Shown one piece after another: positions 25,387 to 37,539 of a stretch of DNA of 64,000 bases (positions are counted from its first letter, which is position 1; each line of letters starts with the position of its first letter). The notes below the pieces were generated by a model. It ran no database searches. It was not told the DNA's origin and saw nothing but the letters and a program-made list of their open reading frames with translations. The translations under genes were made by a program, and so were the position numbers. Location of the stretch: assembly GCA_946699065.1 (NCBI GenBank), contig CAMPDV010000235.1:62001-126000 (forward strand), read 5' to 3'. Origin of the DNA: Loxodes magnus (Eukaryota; Ciliophora; Karyorelictea; Loxodida; Loxodidae).

Positions 25387-28300
25387 ATGCAAATAAGATC
25401 TAAAATATAAATCACGAATAAAAGTCTTTAATCTCAAGCTAACACTTCAGAAGATTTCCTGATTGAAGAACCTGATAATTTGAATACTTCTATTAAAGAT
25501 GAGAAATCAGAACAGTAGAAAGAATAAGTAACTGAGAGTAAAAAACTACCTATTGCTAAAATATTTCCTTTGTAAATAAAAGTTGAACATACAGAAGAAA
25601 ATGAATTAAGCAAATAAGCATAAAATGGTTAAAGAAACTAAAATAATTAAGAAGAAACAGAACAAATAAAGGATAACCAGATGCAAACTGAAATTTAGAT
25701 TAACTAAGAAAATAATAAATTTCAAAATAAATAAAATTAAAAGTTTGAAGTTAATAAAATCTTCAAAATAAAAAAAAATAGCGTCAGTGAAGCTGAAAAT
25801 AAAATTCTGAACAAACTCAAATCTTAAAAATCGCTTGGATATGAAAAATATAGAAAAGGTTTCGAAGCTACTTCTCGAGGTAATATTCTGCTCGCTCAAA
25901 CTCACCATCAAGCTAAACTCATCAAAAAAATCGACTTCTAAGATATCGAAAATAAAGAATTCTGTGATTGTTGTGGACTTCCTGTCGAAGGCATTTCTTA
26001 CTCCATCAAATGTAATGTCGATGAATTCGCTGATTTCGGAATCGGTTTCAGTCTTTATTTCATCTATCTTAAGTTTGTCATTATTCTCCTCTCTCTAGCA
26101 TTCCTTCCTTTCGGTTTAACCATGTGAATTTTGTGTATCTAACAAAATGGTTATAAAGAAGAAAATCTGACAAAGGAATATATCTTCTAGCTTAGAAGTA
26201 GTATAGGTAGTTATGTGAAGAACGATAATAACGAGTAACTTCCTATTTATTTTGGAGTTTTTCAACTTCTAAACTTGATAATAATGATAATCTCAGTGAT
26301 AGTGTTTAAGTGATACTGTTAAAAGAAGGAACTAGATATCGATTTGAAGTTCGTATAACCTAAAGATTATACGATATGATTGAAGAATTTACCGAATGGA
26401 ATAAGTAAAGAGTAGTTAAAGAAGTATTTAGAGAAGAAAGGAAGAGCAGATGGGAAGAAAAGCGAAGTATTGAAGATAATATTTCCGATAAAGCTTGATA
26501 AGTATATGAAGTTAGTGAACAAATATAAATAATTATAGTTAAGAAAGACAGCGTTGGAGATAAGCGAGAAGAGTAAGGAGAAATGAAATAAAGAGAAAAT
26601 AGAAGAAATAGAGGAAATAGAGAAGAAGTTGTAAGAGATATAAGAAGAGATAAATAGGAGCGAGGACTAGACTTAAATATAATAATCAACAACCAATTAA
26701 GCTTTCATAACTTTCTAAACTCAATATGATGCAAAGTAAGTGCAGCAAAAGTTTGAAGTTAGTTATTTTAAAAAGCAATTAAAATCCTTCAAAATGCAAG
26801 TGAATCGATGATTCAACAAAAAAATTCCTAATTTTAACTTTAAGTATATCATTTTTCGAGAATCTCCTGATCCAAGCGATATCTATTGAGAACATTTAGG
26901 AATTTAACTAAAACAAAAAATAAAATATTATGTATTAGTTTGATTTTTAACTAGCTGTGTACTTCTGTTAGGAATTTACTCTTTGTACTTTGTAAGGAAT
27001 AGATTAAAAAACTCTAGTAATAAAAGTGGATTTGAAAAACGAATAGAAGAAGGATATCAATCTTTGATAATTTTGGGAATCAATTTTGTTCTAATAAACC
27101 TTTTAAGCTATTTAAGTGCTCAATAGAAACATGAAACATGGACTGAATTCACTGCAAGCGTTACAAGAAAGTTAACTTTAGCCGAAAGTTTGGCGTCTTC
27201 ATTAATTATCCTTCTTTTAGAATCAAATTCTAATGAATGATTTACAGAATTTGACTTAGCTACTGGTATTTTTAATATCCTCGTTACTTTCGCTTTCGTT
27301 TCTCCCTTCATCTCTCTACTCAATCTTAGTCAAAGATACAAATAAATTAAAAGACTCTGAGTTTCTCTTTTCATCAACAAAATCTATTACTCCCAAGCTT
27401 AACTCAACCTCCTATATGAAGATCAACAGTTCAATGTCATCACTAACTACTCTCATATCAACAAAACTCTCATCACTACTCTCGCCTATATCTCCATCCT
27501 ACCTTTCGCTTATCTTATCACTCTCATCGGTTTCATCGTCAAATACTGAACTGACAAATACTTGTTCATCTCTTCTAGTAGACCTTTAAGTCTGGGATCT
27601 CACCTTAACAAAAGTATGGTCGAACTACTTTCTTATTTCCTTTTGATTTACTCAGTTTCATCTTGAATATTTTACTATAGATTGAAGTAAGAAATTCAAT
27701 ACTTTATGATAATAGGAGTAATAATAAGTCTAGCTTATTTGGTATTTCCTGAGAAAATAGTGTTTCAAATGTGTTAGAGTAACAAGTTAAAGGTATTTGA
27801 TGAGATGTACTAATCGAAGTAATACGAGTATGAGTAGAAAGCTATTCACTTTGTAGAGGTAACGTTTAATACAGGACTATGATAGAGTGAATCCAATAAC
27901 GAGTGCTGAAGGGTGGAACTGATTTTTTTAATTACAACGTAAGTTTATATAAACAGGAAGTGTAACACTTGAAAGAGACAGATCCAAGTATAGAAATATA
28001 ACAAATGAACCAATCATAACTTCAGTGTTTATTGAACTACTCTTTGAATAGAGAAACGATAAAGAAGAAGTTCAATAGAATGTCAGGTCCTACTATCTTA
28101 CCTAATTTAAAAAACTTGTTTGGCTAAAATAAAGTAGTAACAAATCTTAAGTAGCAACTAAATTTTTGTATAGGATAGAGAACTTAACTTGATTAGTTAG
28201 ACAGGATAATTAAAAGAAGTTCATAAATTTAAGAGTAGGAATTATTAAGTTAAACAGATTTAGATTAAAGTTAAGTTGCTAATTAGAAGCTTTCTATATT

Positions 28301-28859
28301 AAAAAGTGCTTCTGTATTTGAACAAGTTGCTCAAAAGCGAAAAACAATAATTTAGATGAATAATCATAGTTTTCAAGAAAAGTTACAAAATATAACTTTA
28401 GGAAATTATCTACAAAGCTAAGTCCAGAAGGCTAATGACATTAATCACTTGATGAAACATTTTTTTGTAAAAAATAAATCTGCTGAAGCTTAGTCTTTAA
28501 AGAAAGATAGTAAAGAAGATTTAAAGGCATTCCTTGCAGATAGAGAAGGTAGCAAAGTTTTTAAAGCAGCCTCATAATATATTTGCCCTCATAACAATAA
28601 GAAAGATAAAGAATTGAATGTAAACAGTAAAGTTTAAAAGTTCAAATCTTAGCAAGAAATTTTAATAAGAAAATAAGCAACTTCATAATTTTGATAGAAG
28701 CAAGTTTTGTCTTTCGTTGAAGAACTTGAAAATGAAAACTAAGAGACATAGCAAAAAGTTGAGGAAAAATAAAATGAAGATAATAAAGTCGACGAGTAAT
28801 AAAAGCCTGAGATTGAAGTGATTAAAACCACATTTAAGATTGAGAGTGTTGTTCAATGA
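25387..28859 (+). CDS. OSCA/TMEM63 (CSC1)-like channel 2
   Basis: ATG 25387 gives MQIRSKIQITNK and a K/E/Q-rich cytosolic N-terminus distinct from channel 1, joining the shared core at SLGYEKYRKGFEATSRG. Then CDCCGLPVEG, a TM pair ending LPFGLTMW, a long charged cytosolic loop, PDPSDIYWEHLG, about six further TM segments, and YWTDKYLFISSSRPLSLG near the last TMs. OSCA/TMEM63 proteins are osmo- or mechanosensitive cation channels of the plasma or organelle membrane. A 29-nt GTATAG...TTAG intron (28168-28196) is inferred because it restores the frame to the tail FEQVAQKRK... and makes the length to TGA 28857-28859 divisible by three. It lies 134 bp after channel 1: a tandem duplicate with a different N-terminus. 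Confidence 0.75.
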
Positions 28860-31611
28860 AACAATAAAGATTAATTTATACTTTAATTAGCTTTGATCAT
28901 TTTCATTTTAGTTAGCAATCAGAATATACTTTTCTCTTGCAAGCCTTGCATGATAACCTTATACATTTACTTATCCTTTTTAGTAAAAATAATCCTTATA
29001 CACTAAATCTTATCTCTATAAATTAGTTTTTAGGGTTATAAACGATAATTACTCTTATGAAAGTATTTAAGTGGGAACTTCTTAAGTCATAATATTTATT
29101 ACCTCTTGATAGTTAAAATTTGTATTGAGAGGTAAAAGAAACTTCCAGTGATAAGGTCTAAGAATAAGCATCCAATCAATCAAAACTGATATTTATTGCT
29201 AGTATGAGTTTAAGGTTAGAATAGCTAGAGGAGATACTAAGCATCTATGATAAAACTTAATTATACAATAAATGCATTTTTTATCTACTTCCACATCTTT
29301 AATTAGGTATTCCACTGAAACAAATAAAATATACCTAACCAATTTCAAATATTTTAATTAAGGATAACCTTAATTATCTTAGTCTAAGAGCTTTAAACTT
29401 TAATTTAAATGAAAACGCTTTATTTTAAGCATTAAAGTAACTATCATTTTTATCTTAAATCTATAAGCAAAATAACTTCTATAATTAAAAGCAAAAGAGA
29501 TAAATATCCATTTAGGCCAAATATCACACTGCATCGTATTAATATAAAAGGATAATAAAATGGATCAAATAGCACACCAACGCTTAACAAATAAAAGGAT
29601 TGCCATTAATCTAAAAAGTGACTTCTATCCTCAAGCATTACCAAATTATCTAAGCTATTCATTTATAATTTTGCATCTAGAAATTCCAATAGCCATTTAT
29701 GAAAATATCTTAAGAAGCAGCTATTAAGTAAAGCTAATAAATAAGCTTGAAAGGTTAATAAGTAAGAGTAGGCTTCTTAATTATAAGGGTTTATTAGGAA
29801 TCTTCATTCTTAGTGCAATTGTAAGAGTAATAAAGTTAATCAATTTAATGGATAATTTATCTATGGGATTGAATACCTTAAGGTCTCAATTGCTATACCT
29901 AGTCTTTTTAGTTTATTATTTATAATTTAAAGTCTCTTTAATGTGAAAAAGTCAGCTAATAATATCGGAAGAGACTTATCTATTAATTTTATTTCTTATA
30001 AGTATCAAGACAATTAAGTTAAGTAACTGAATATTGAGGCTTGGAAGAAAAATATCTAAGGACTTGCTAGTCTATTATATAACAAGTTGAGGAGTTTAAA
30101 GTTAAGCAAGGCTAAATTTTTTTAAATTATACACATAGAAATCAAACTAGTCGTGCGGAGTAAAATTCAACCAAGAAATCTTAAATCTAAACTTCAATTA
30201 AAAGAAATAAAAAATCCCTTTAAAAGCAAGTTTATTAGATATAGCAATTGAAATATCTTAAAGTATAACAATAAAGAGAAAATATTAAATGAGAGGAATA
30301 AAAGTTAGTCTCAGTAAATTATTTTGCAGCTTCTTAACTGAAAGTGAGATGCTATTTGTAATAAGATCAAGACAGATATTAAGAATGTAAGGAGAGGTTT
30401 AAATAAGTATATATTAAAGATACCATTTATTAAAGAACTAAGACTTAAAAATAGCTATCTTTCATTAATTTAAATGAATAAGAGATTTTAGCGAAGGATT
30501 AGACTTAAAACTTAATTTTAAATATCTTCAATTTCGTTAAAAAAAGGAGATAAAAATGAATCTTGAAAACTCTGTTATTTTAACTTAGTTCCTTTCTAGG
30601 TTAGATAAGCAATATTTAAGCATTTAAATTAATAACTAGAGCTTATTGCTATATATTTTAACTTCATCAAACTACTGATTTCGTTAAATAAAAACCTAAT
30701 TAAACTAATAAAAAGACTATAACCGTAGTTGAACTTATTTAAAGGGCTTAAGTCAAATTTAAGCTTTTTAACCTAAATTTTGGTATAAGTAAATCAGACT
30801 AAGCGAACGAGAAACTAAAGATATAATAATTAATTAAGCAAAATAATAGAAACTAAGAAAACTAAAGCTTAGCGTTACTAATTACCTGCATTTTTATTTA
30901 TAAGGTAATTAGTTTTATCCAAGAATATTAGCTTAAATTAAATAATCATATACTCAAAGTAAGCCAGCTTAAGTCATTTATTTTCAAAGAGATAAAATAA
31001 AGGAAAATAGAGCTTAGAAAATAATAAGTGAGGTATATAAAATTCATTAAGCAAAGATACAAAATAGGTTTATAAGGACTGTATAGGAATTTTTCAGGTA
31101 GAGTGAATTTAAACTACTATTAAGCTGCAGGCTGATAAAGCTTATCTATTTAATCAAAATTATTTCTTATCCTATAATCTTTTTATATTAATTGAAGCAA
31201 GTGCTCCCTACATTATGAACTATTAAGTTTATCTCCATTCATATTTTTTAAGAATAACAACCATCAAGCAAAAATGACGATGTTCTAAAGAGTAAGACAG
31301 ATTTATCTACTTCTTGAAAATGCTGTTTCTCTTAATCTAACCTCTTTAGATTCAACCTAATTTATTATAATAGTGGAATAATAAAATCTTATCCTAGTAC
31401 AATTATAAAAGTCGCATTTTTAAATCAGGAAGGAATTTAATTTAGAGATTTAAAGAGAGAATTGAGTATTTTGAATTTAAATGACAGATAAAAGGTTTAA
31501 ATGAGTTGTAAGAATATATGGAATTAACCTGTTAAATTAACGTTTTTATTTAAATTTAGTTATTTAGTTATTTATTTTATTTTCAATTATATAAAAATCA
31601 AAAAAAGCAAC
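28860..31611. other. No recognisable gene
   Basis: About 2.7 kb of AT-rich sequence downstream of OSCA-2. No domain motif, repeat or structured element was recognised. All frames are open under this code, so small genes cannot be excluded. Confidence 0.35.
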
Positions 31612-31941
31612 ATGAAATTTTAGAAGTAGAGAAGCTTATCTTAAAGTAATAAGCGAACCAGGCACTAGCTTCAGTAGTAATGTAAAAATACGCGTGAGGA
31701 TATGTCTTAAGAAAGTTAAAAATAATCCCAAAGGAACTGCAGAAAATATAGTGTAAGAAAGTATAGCTAAAATGAAGTTAACTGAAAGGAAAGTAGGCCT
31801 TAAACACCATATAATACTAACATCTTTCTAATAGATGCTAATTAATACCACGCACCAGACTTTTAAATCGGTTACGGGACTATGTAAGGCTTGATAGACA
31901 GAAAATTTTACGAAAACATGATAAACAGCTTCAAAAAATGA
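31612..31941 (+). CDS. Small basic protein with HEXIM-like PYNT motif
   Basis: The frame from ATG 31612 to TGA 31939-31941 is exactly 110 codons. The N-terminal half is rich in K, R, Q and S (MKFQKQRSLSQSNKRTRH, later RNCRKYSVRKYSQ). The C-terminal half contains RPQTPYNTNIFLID, then DRKFYENMINSFKK. In animal HEXIM1/2 a basic 7SK-RNA-binding stretch precedes a PYNTTQFLM motif that inhibits P-TEFb, followed by an acidic region and a DFxxxY motif. The resemblance in motif and order is seen; the function is inference from a short motif. It contains an in-frame TGA (NWKES) and ends with TGA, illustrating the dual use of this codon. Confidence 0.55.
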
Positions 31942-33472
31942 GAGTTCTACTCTAACTCTTAGTTAATTTCTTTTCTTTTCCACTACCTGTACAGTTAATC
32001 AAAGCCCTTTAAAGCTAAAGTTCTACAAAGTATTAGAAAGTCTATAATCTTTCTTTAATCCAATTTAAATTAGCCAAGTTTATTAAAAATAAAGGGAGTG
32101 TAATGGAGGTAGATTTTATACTTTACCTTTATATAAAGAAATTAATTATAGATAGGAATTTTAATCTACTACTTATCTAATAAGCCTTATTGCTTTGCTT
32201 TAAGTTATTAAGTAGGAACATTCTTATGTAATTTAACCAATTAATAAGCTATTATATGCAGGATATCCTTATTTAGATAAATGCTTGTTTAGTTTGGAAG
32301 TTTCCATACTTATTATTTGAAAAGCTTATTTGGCTACTGAGATTATTGAAATTAGAGGATTATAGCTGGTTCAGGTGAAGGTACTATTATTAAGGATTAG
32401 AATAGGCTTTTCTAGTTTAAGCTAGCTTGATATATTTTCTTCCATTAATTGAGGAATATTAGCTTATATAGAAATAGTGTTTTTTAATAATTAGTAAAGT
32501 CTCTATTGTAGCTAAACATTCCACTCTTATATATTAAAATATTTCTGACTTACTATTATATAAAGATATCGTTAATAAGATAAATTATATCAAATCCCAG
32601 CTTATGAGCATTATTAAATCATTTAGCTTCCTGTACCTTCTTAATATACTTAGATATTTCTTATCTATTAAAAGCTTTCTATAGCCTTTATTTTGCATTA
32701 TTAAACTAAGAAGCTTTAAGTTAATTGTATTAAATCAGCTTTATTGCCTAATTTCTCCTAACTTTAGGATTGTAATTTTTCATTTTAGCAGTATGAGATC
32801 CTATTGTTATGACTTAATTAGATCATCTAATACTAAAAGATCTCATTTCGAGGCTCTCGCTTAGTTTATAGCTTGGTGTTCTAAATTTTAAATATCTTCT
32901 GATACACTTAATCGCTCTAGTTTACTATCTTTCCTTAAACTAATTCTACATCTTTAATATATTTAGTAAGCAAAATAAAGAAAATAAGGGAAATGGTTGT
33001 TTAATAATTAAGCTAAATTTAAAGTTCTAAATTAGATAATAATTTAAGATTATCTAAAGACTTAAATAATTATTATAAGCATTTAATTCAAAACTCCTTT
33101 ATTATATCATATCCTTACATTAAATTAAAGCCTTTCATAATAATACTTAAACTAATAAAATTATTTAACTTTTAGTCTTTTGTAACCAATTATAGTTGAG
33201 AAGTTTATCATCAGAAAAGAACAAAATGCTTTATTGTTCAACTTCAAAATTAAATTTTTAGCGAGGAAGTTAAATAAATAAAGATTGTAATTAAAAGAAG
33301 AATAGCCTAAGAAATGTAAAGATTTGAATCTGAGAGAATGAAAAATATACACTTTGCGAAAAATTGATTTTCGGTATAAAGTACCAAATCTAAGTTAAAA
33401 TCGTTCATTAACTTATTCTAGCGTTAATTTAATAAATTAGTAATCACTTTAAAGAAATTTCTTGTATTATGA
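31942..33472. other. No recognisable gene
   Basis: About 1.5 kb of AT-rich sequence with weak open frames on both strands (for example minus strand near 32.6-32.9 kb) but no motif, clean start or stop that would support a call. Confidence 0.3.
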
Positions 33473-33806
33473 TATTATTCTTTTATAATTTTAAACTTAA
33501 AGAGTTTTGGACTGCAACTTCTTGCAGTTTAACGACTCCAACACTCCCTTCATGGGATAACGGGGATATCCTGTTGCTTTCGAAAAGCAGCTGCCAGGGA
33601 GCTCCATCGCTATGGGCAGCCAGGCTTCAAGCCCCTATCAGGAGTGGAAAATCAAAAGGAAGGCGTTCCCTTGCAAAGGTTGACTTTGACCAGGGATTTT
33701 CTCAGCGACAGGAAAGGAACTTGTTCCTAGCCATAAAACCAGAAAGTATGATTCAGAAAGTCAATCTCAGCTCCCACCATCTTTTTAACTATTATTATTC
33801 TTTTAT
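33473..33806. mobile_element. GC-rich 306-bp insert with 14-bp target-site duplication
   Basis: Identical 14-bp repeats TATTATTCTTTTAT at 33473-33486 and 33793-33806 flank a markedly GC-richer segment. Both strands are open; the plus frame would give a 119-aa product with WAARLQAPIRSGKSKGRRS, the minus frame MARNKFLSCRWENPW and LPFDFPLLIGAW. Neither is a known family. It has potential stems (ACTGCAACTTCTTGCAGT; GCTGCC with GGGCAGC). The duplication shows recent transposition; whether it is a protein fragment or a retrotransposed RNA is open. Confidence 0.65.
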
Positions 33807-34119
33807 TAGAGATAGAAAGCAAGGCTAATAATATTGTCCAAAGCATCTATTACTAACTACTATAAATAATAATATTCAAGTTACAACTACTCTAGTTACT
33901 CATATAATTAAGATGATGGCTAAACTTATTATTCACTATATAAGGAAACTAAGTATAAAAATCATGGTTTTATAATCGAAAGCTATACAAAATATAATCA
34001 AAGCTAATTATATCAAAATAACTTATCTTTAAATGAATTTTCTTTTATACATAGCAAACTTTAATAAAATTATCATATGTCAGCTAATAAAATTGGAATT
34101 TAATATAAATTAATTAATT

Positions 34120-34650
34120 AATTAAATTAGCGTGGTACCACCATTGTTTGGTCTACTACGAAAAAGTAAAGAAACCAAATTTAATTATTAATAATAGACT
34201 AGAAATGTTTCTAGCTTCATCTTGTCTCTTTGATTTTTTTATTCTTTTCTCCATTTTTATAATCAAAATTTATTGCCTTTACTTTTTAAATTCTTGTAAT
34301 TCTTCCAAAGGCTGGAGTTAGTAAGGAGTTAGAGAATTCCAATATTTGTGCCAAATGACCCAATTAGGTTAAATTCTTCTAAATAATAGTTATTTGTGAT
34401 CTCAATCATGTCTTTTTTGTTTTCTAATTCCTGATCAGACTAGCGACATGTAAAATCAGGATAACTCTGAGATCTGGACTTCGGTTCCCTCTAGTCGTCT
34501 TCTCGTACCGATAGAGAGAACCCTCAAACAAGTAAGGCTTATCACACAATGGGCCTGCCCTTACTTGTTTACGGTGACATCTATTGCAAGAGTACTTGCA
34601 GTGCAGACACGACTGCACCAGATTGTCTATTCGTTCGACTAGAAATTAAA
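34120..34650 (-). mobile_element. SINE-B copy (minus), related to SINE-A
   Basis: Read on the minus strand it begins with CTAGTCGAACGAATAGACAA, then AATCTGGTGCAGTCG and a diverged hairpin domain, matching the SINE-A 5' domain (TAGGTAATCTGGTGCAGTG). It ends with CAATGGTGGTACCACGCT and an (AATT)n tail. About 510 bp, longer than SINE-A because the middle differs. A second member lies at about 36.96-37.48 kb; the two also share the block near 34.13-34.26 / 36.97-37.10 kb. Confidence 0.55.
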
Positions 34651-34800
34651 TCCATTTAAAAAATGAATATTCATAATAAGTAAAGAAATAAGGAGAAGAT
34701 AAAGCAAATCTAATAACTAAATATAATTATTTCTATTTATAAAAATGATAGTTAATATCAAATATACTATATTATTTTTTATTGCTTTATAAATGTATTT

Positions 34801-35777
34801 AGATATATCTATATAGATGAATAAATTAAAGTTTGGTGATCATGAGGGTATTTCAACCCCTTCACACCGACCTCTAGATTTCTCCAGAAGTTAAAATTGA
34901 AAGTTTAAATGTTGCTACTTCCCATCACCTTGCCTTGCTTTCTCTTGAGTTCTTCAATTCCTCTAACCCTCTTTCTTTTTGTAAATGTTCCCAAGTACAT
35001 TCATATAAAGCATCTCTCTCTACCTTCTTTGTTGCAGTTGGATCTATCTCTTCTTTTTTTCTTGCTATTTTCTTTAGTTCTTCCAATATTCTTATTTGAA
35101 CTTTAGAAATTCCTTGCATTTTCTTCATAGGTGTTTTACCGAGTTGCAGTAATAATATCTCTTGACTATCTTGATTGGTTTCTCCTTAGTTTCTTTGTCA
35201 GTTCTCTCAATCAACATTGGATCTCCCCTTTGTTCGCTTAGCTTTTCTTCAAGTTTTTCCAATCTATTGCTCAGTTCCGATTGTTTCCGAAGCTAATTTT
35301 AGGATTAGCTATTCTGATCTCAGGATATGTTCCAAACAGCGCTTAGCTCTCTTTCCTAGGACATTAGTCTTGATTCTATCTCTTCAGCTATGTTAAGCTA
35401 TTGTATAAACTTTTCATTGTCCTTCTTGAGTTTCCTAACCTCTTCCTGGAGGTTCAGCACCACTTGGATGAGCTATTCCATGCCCATCTGACCAGAAGGG
35501 TTGAACTCAGATACCTCCTGGTGGAGAGCAGACTTCATCTGCTTCCTCAGTTTCTCAGCTGAGACTGGTGTTTCTGTGTGGGTTGTCTTTGAGGTTTGCT
35601 TCCGTTCCACTTGTTAGATTCCAGGTTATTAAGAAGAAAAGGATTTGGGTTATGAGAAGAACGACTGTTAAGAAGTGGTTTCCTGCTTCCTCCCTTCCTT
35701 TTTGGCTTAGGAAGAGGTGGTATAGAAGCCAGATTTGAAATCTTCCAGCATTTTTTTCTTTATAGATATATCTATAT
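34801..35777 (-). mobile_element. Gag-like insertion with 14-bp direct repeats
   Basis: AGATATATCTATAT occurs exactly at 34801-34814 and 35764-35777, with further imperfect similarity outside (GAATAAA...AAGTTT). Between them is a GC-richer, apparently intact single-ORF element with no reverse transcriptase. The flanking repeats look like a target-site duplication of the same length as that of the 33.5-kb element. Confidence 0.6.
34840..35751 (-). CDS. Gag/ORF1-like coiled-coil protein with degenerate zinc knuckle
   Basis: Exactly 304 codons from ATG 35751 (MLEDFKSGFYTTSS) to TGA 34842-34840. A Q/S/T-rich N-terminus is followed by a long coiled coil (about residues 90-190: LQEEVRKLKKDNEKFIQQL, IAEEIESRLMSQERELS, LSNRLEKLEEKL). 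Then comes a basic RYYYCNSVKHLWRKC segment that resembles a CCHC knuckle lacking its first Cys (C-x4-H-x4-C), and a K/Q/R-rich tail. Coiled coil plus zinc knuckle is typical of LINE ORF1 or Gag nucleic-acid-binding proteins. Base composition is well above the surroundings. The only gene in its element; a domesticated or cellular origin is also possible. Confidence 0.6.
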
Positions 35778-36089
35778 TAGAATAAAGTTTAAATAGCATG
35801 AAAGAATAATTGTAATCATATTAAAATATATTCTTTTATATAAAGTCAATGCATTATTACAATATTTAAATATAAATTATACTTTAGATTTTTTTTAATT
35901 TGTATAGATTTAGAAGTTACTAGTGAAATAAAATATAAGAATAATATATTTAAATTTTTTATTTTTTTTTAATAATTCAGCTTTCAGCGAGAAGTTTGAA
36001 AAATTTTAAATGTTTGTAAGGTTCTACTTTCTCTAATAGTATATAAGTTTCCATCTAAAAATTCTTGCTTTCTTCGTACAATCTTCCAA

Positions 36090-36510
36090 TCACTCTATGG
36101 AAAAAAGTCGTTGCTTTGCGTCACATCAATCTCCAGATTTTTTTTCTTATTTGATTTTCTCTGGTTATGGACATTTCCGTCATAGTGTCGTTAACTTTAG
36201 CAAATGATTAATAGTTTTCTAATTTCTCTTATCTTTAATTCTGTTTTTTCTCTATTTTCATTGTAACACTCTCACTATATTAGGATTCTTATCAGACTTA
36301 TTTCAGTTTTCTTTCATTTTCTGTACTAAATTAGTCTTGCATCATCCAATTTTTACATCTTGTTCGTAAAAATATCTTATACCATTTTCCATTGTCTGAG
36401 CTCTTTCTTTTACCCTTTCTTTTCTTGTAATGTTTTTAAATTTTTCGCCAAAGTGAAGTTCATCATCTTCAATGTGGTTCTCAACAACTTATTTTAGTTG
36501 TATTAGGTCT
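36090..36510 (-). CDS. Possible retroelement-derived coding fragment
   Basis: On the minus strand a frame reads VENHIEDDELHFGEKFKN, KERVKERAQTMENGIRYFY, EQDVKIGWCKTNLVQK. It is hydrophilic and helix-prone but has no recognised family and no clear start. It lies inside the retroelement cluster, so a degenerate ORF1 or another insertion is likely. Confidence 0.25.
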
Positions 36511-36954
36511 TAAGAATATTATATTAGATCTCTTTTCTCTATTTAAGATTAACCTTTATAATAATTATTTGATAAGCAGCCATTTTCAAAAAAGCTTTGC
36601 TAAATTTGAATAAATAAGTCGATTATGGTATAACTAGAAGAGTTATTATGCTAATTTATTGCTTAATAGTGATAGTGAAAGTAATATCTATTATACTATG
36701 ATCTTTTTGACTTTATTTTGTTTATTATGTAAAGCTAGTCCTGATCATCATAATTAGCTCCCTGTTTCTAATTGTTCTCTTCTTATTGTTATGACTTTTA
36801 ACAAAATGTATCTACTGTAGTGAGTGGATAATTATTTTACTTCTAAGAACTTTAATAAGTAAGAAGAAATTTACTCCAGATTAATATTTTAAAAAGAGAA
36901 TTGATTTCTTCATTATTTTAAAATTAAACTAGAATAGTTAATATACTCCCAGTT

Positions 36955-37480
36955 TCAGAACAAATAAAATAGATTAGAATGCTACCACAATTATTTGGAT
37001 CACCACATTTAAAAAAAACATAAATTTATGATGTTGTAGTCTTTAAAATTTTCTTGTTTCACCTGGTCTCTTTGATGATCTCTTTCTTCACTCATTCTAA
37101 AAAAAATTGATTACCTTCAATCTCTATCTCTTGCAATTTTTTCCTTATGTTAGTACTGGAAGAGGTAAGAGGAAATTTCGAGCTTACTTTAAACGTAAAA
37201 ATTGAAATAAATTCGTCTAGAAAAAATCTATAAATGTATCAATCATGTCTATGATGATTTCAAATCATGTTCAGATCATTAACGCGTGGATAAAGAAACT
37301 CTAAGAACGTGACATAAGTGATACTAGTCAGTTTCTTGTACCAAAAGGTTGTATAATCAAACAAATAAAACTATCACACTTTGAACCCTTCATTTTTAGT
37401 GGAAAAATTGCAAAAGTACTTGCAATGTATTAAAAACTGAACCAGATTACCTATTCAGATGACTGATGCCAAAGATCTAT
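36955..37480 (-). mobile_element. SINE-B copy 2 (minus), diverged
   Basis: The minus strand reads CATCAGTCATCTGAATAGG then TAATCTGGTTCAG and ATTGCAAGTACTTTTGCAAT, aligning to the SINE-A 5' domain. It ends with AATTGTGGTAGCATTC, a decayed form of the shared 3' hairpin. The middle aligns with the 34.1-34.6-kb cop.y. Confidence 0.5.
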
Positions 37481-37539
37481 TTAAAATAATTATAAATTAA
37501 TTAATTAATTAATTAGTAAATATTTATTAAACTGATTTT

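Larger units (their letters stand above)
17190..26750 (+). repeat. Paralogous block A (PTPDC1-OSCA unit)
   Basis: This stretch is matched in inverted orientation by 42391-52763 (block B) and, for its part from about 17.9 to 22 kb, directly by 59283-64000 (block C). Identity is near-perfect in and upstream of the phosphatase gene and lower in spacers, which contain copy-specific insertions. Blocks B and C share spacer sequence near 48.3-48.5 and 62.5-62.6 kb that A lacks. Confidence 0.85.

Noticed and set aside
25835..26098. 87-aa frame MDMKNIEKV... and its copies at 43107 and 46745
   Set aside because: It is an off-frame shadow of the channel N-terminus; the GYEKYRKGF frame is the conserved one.
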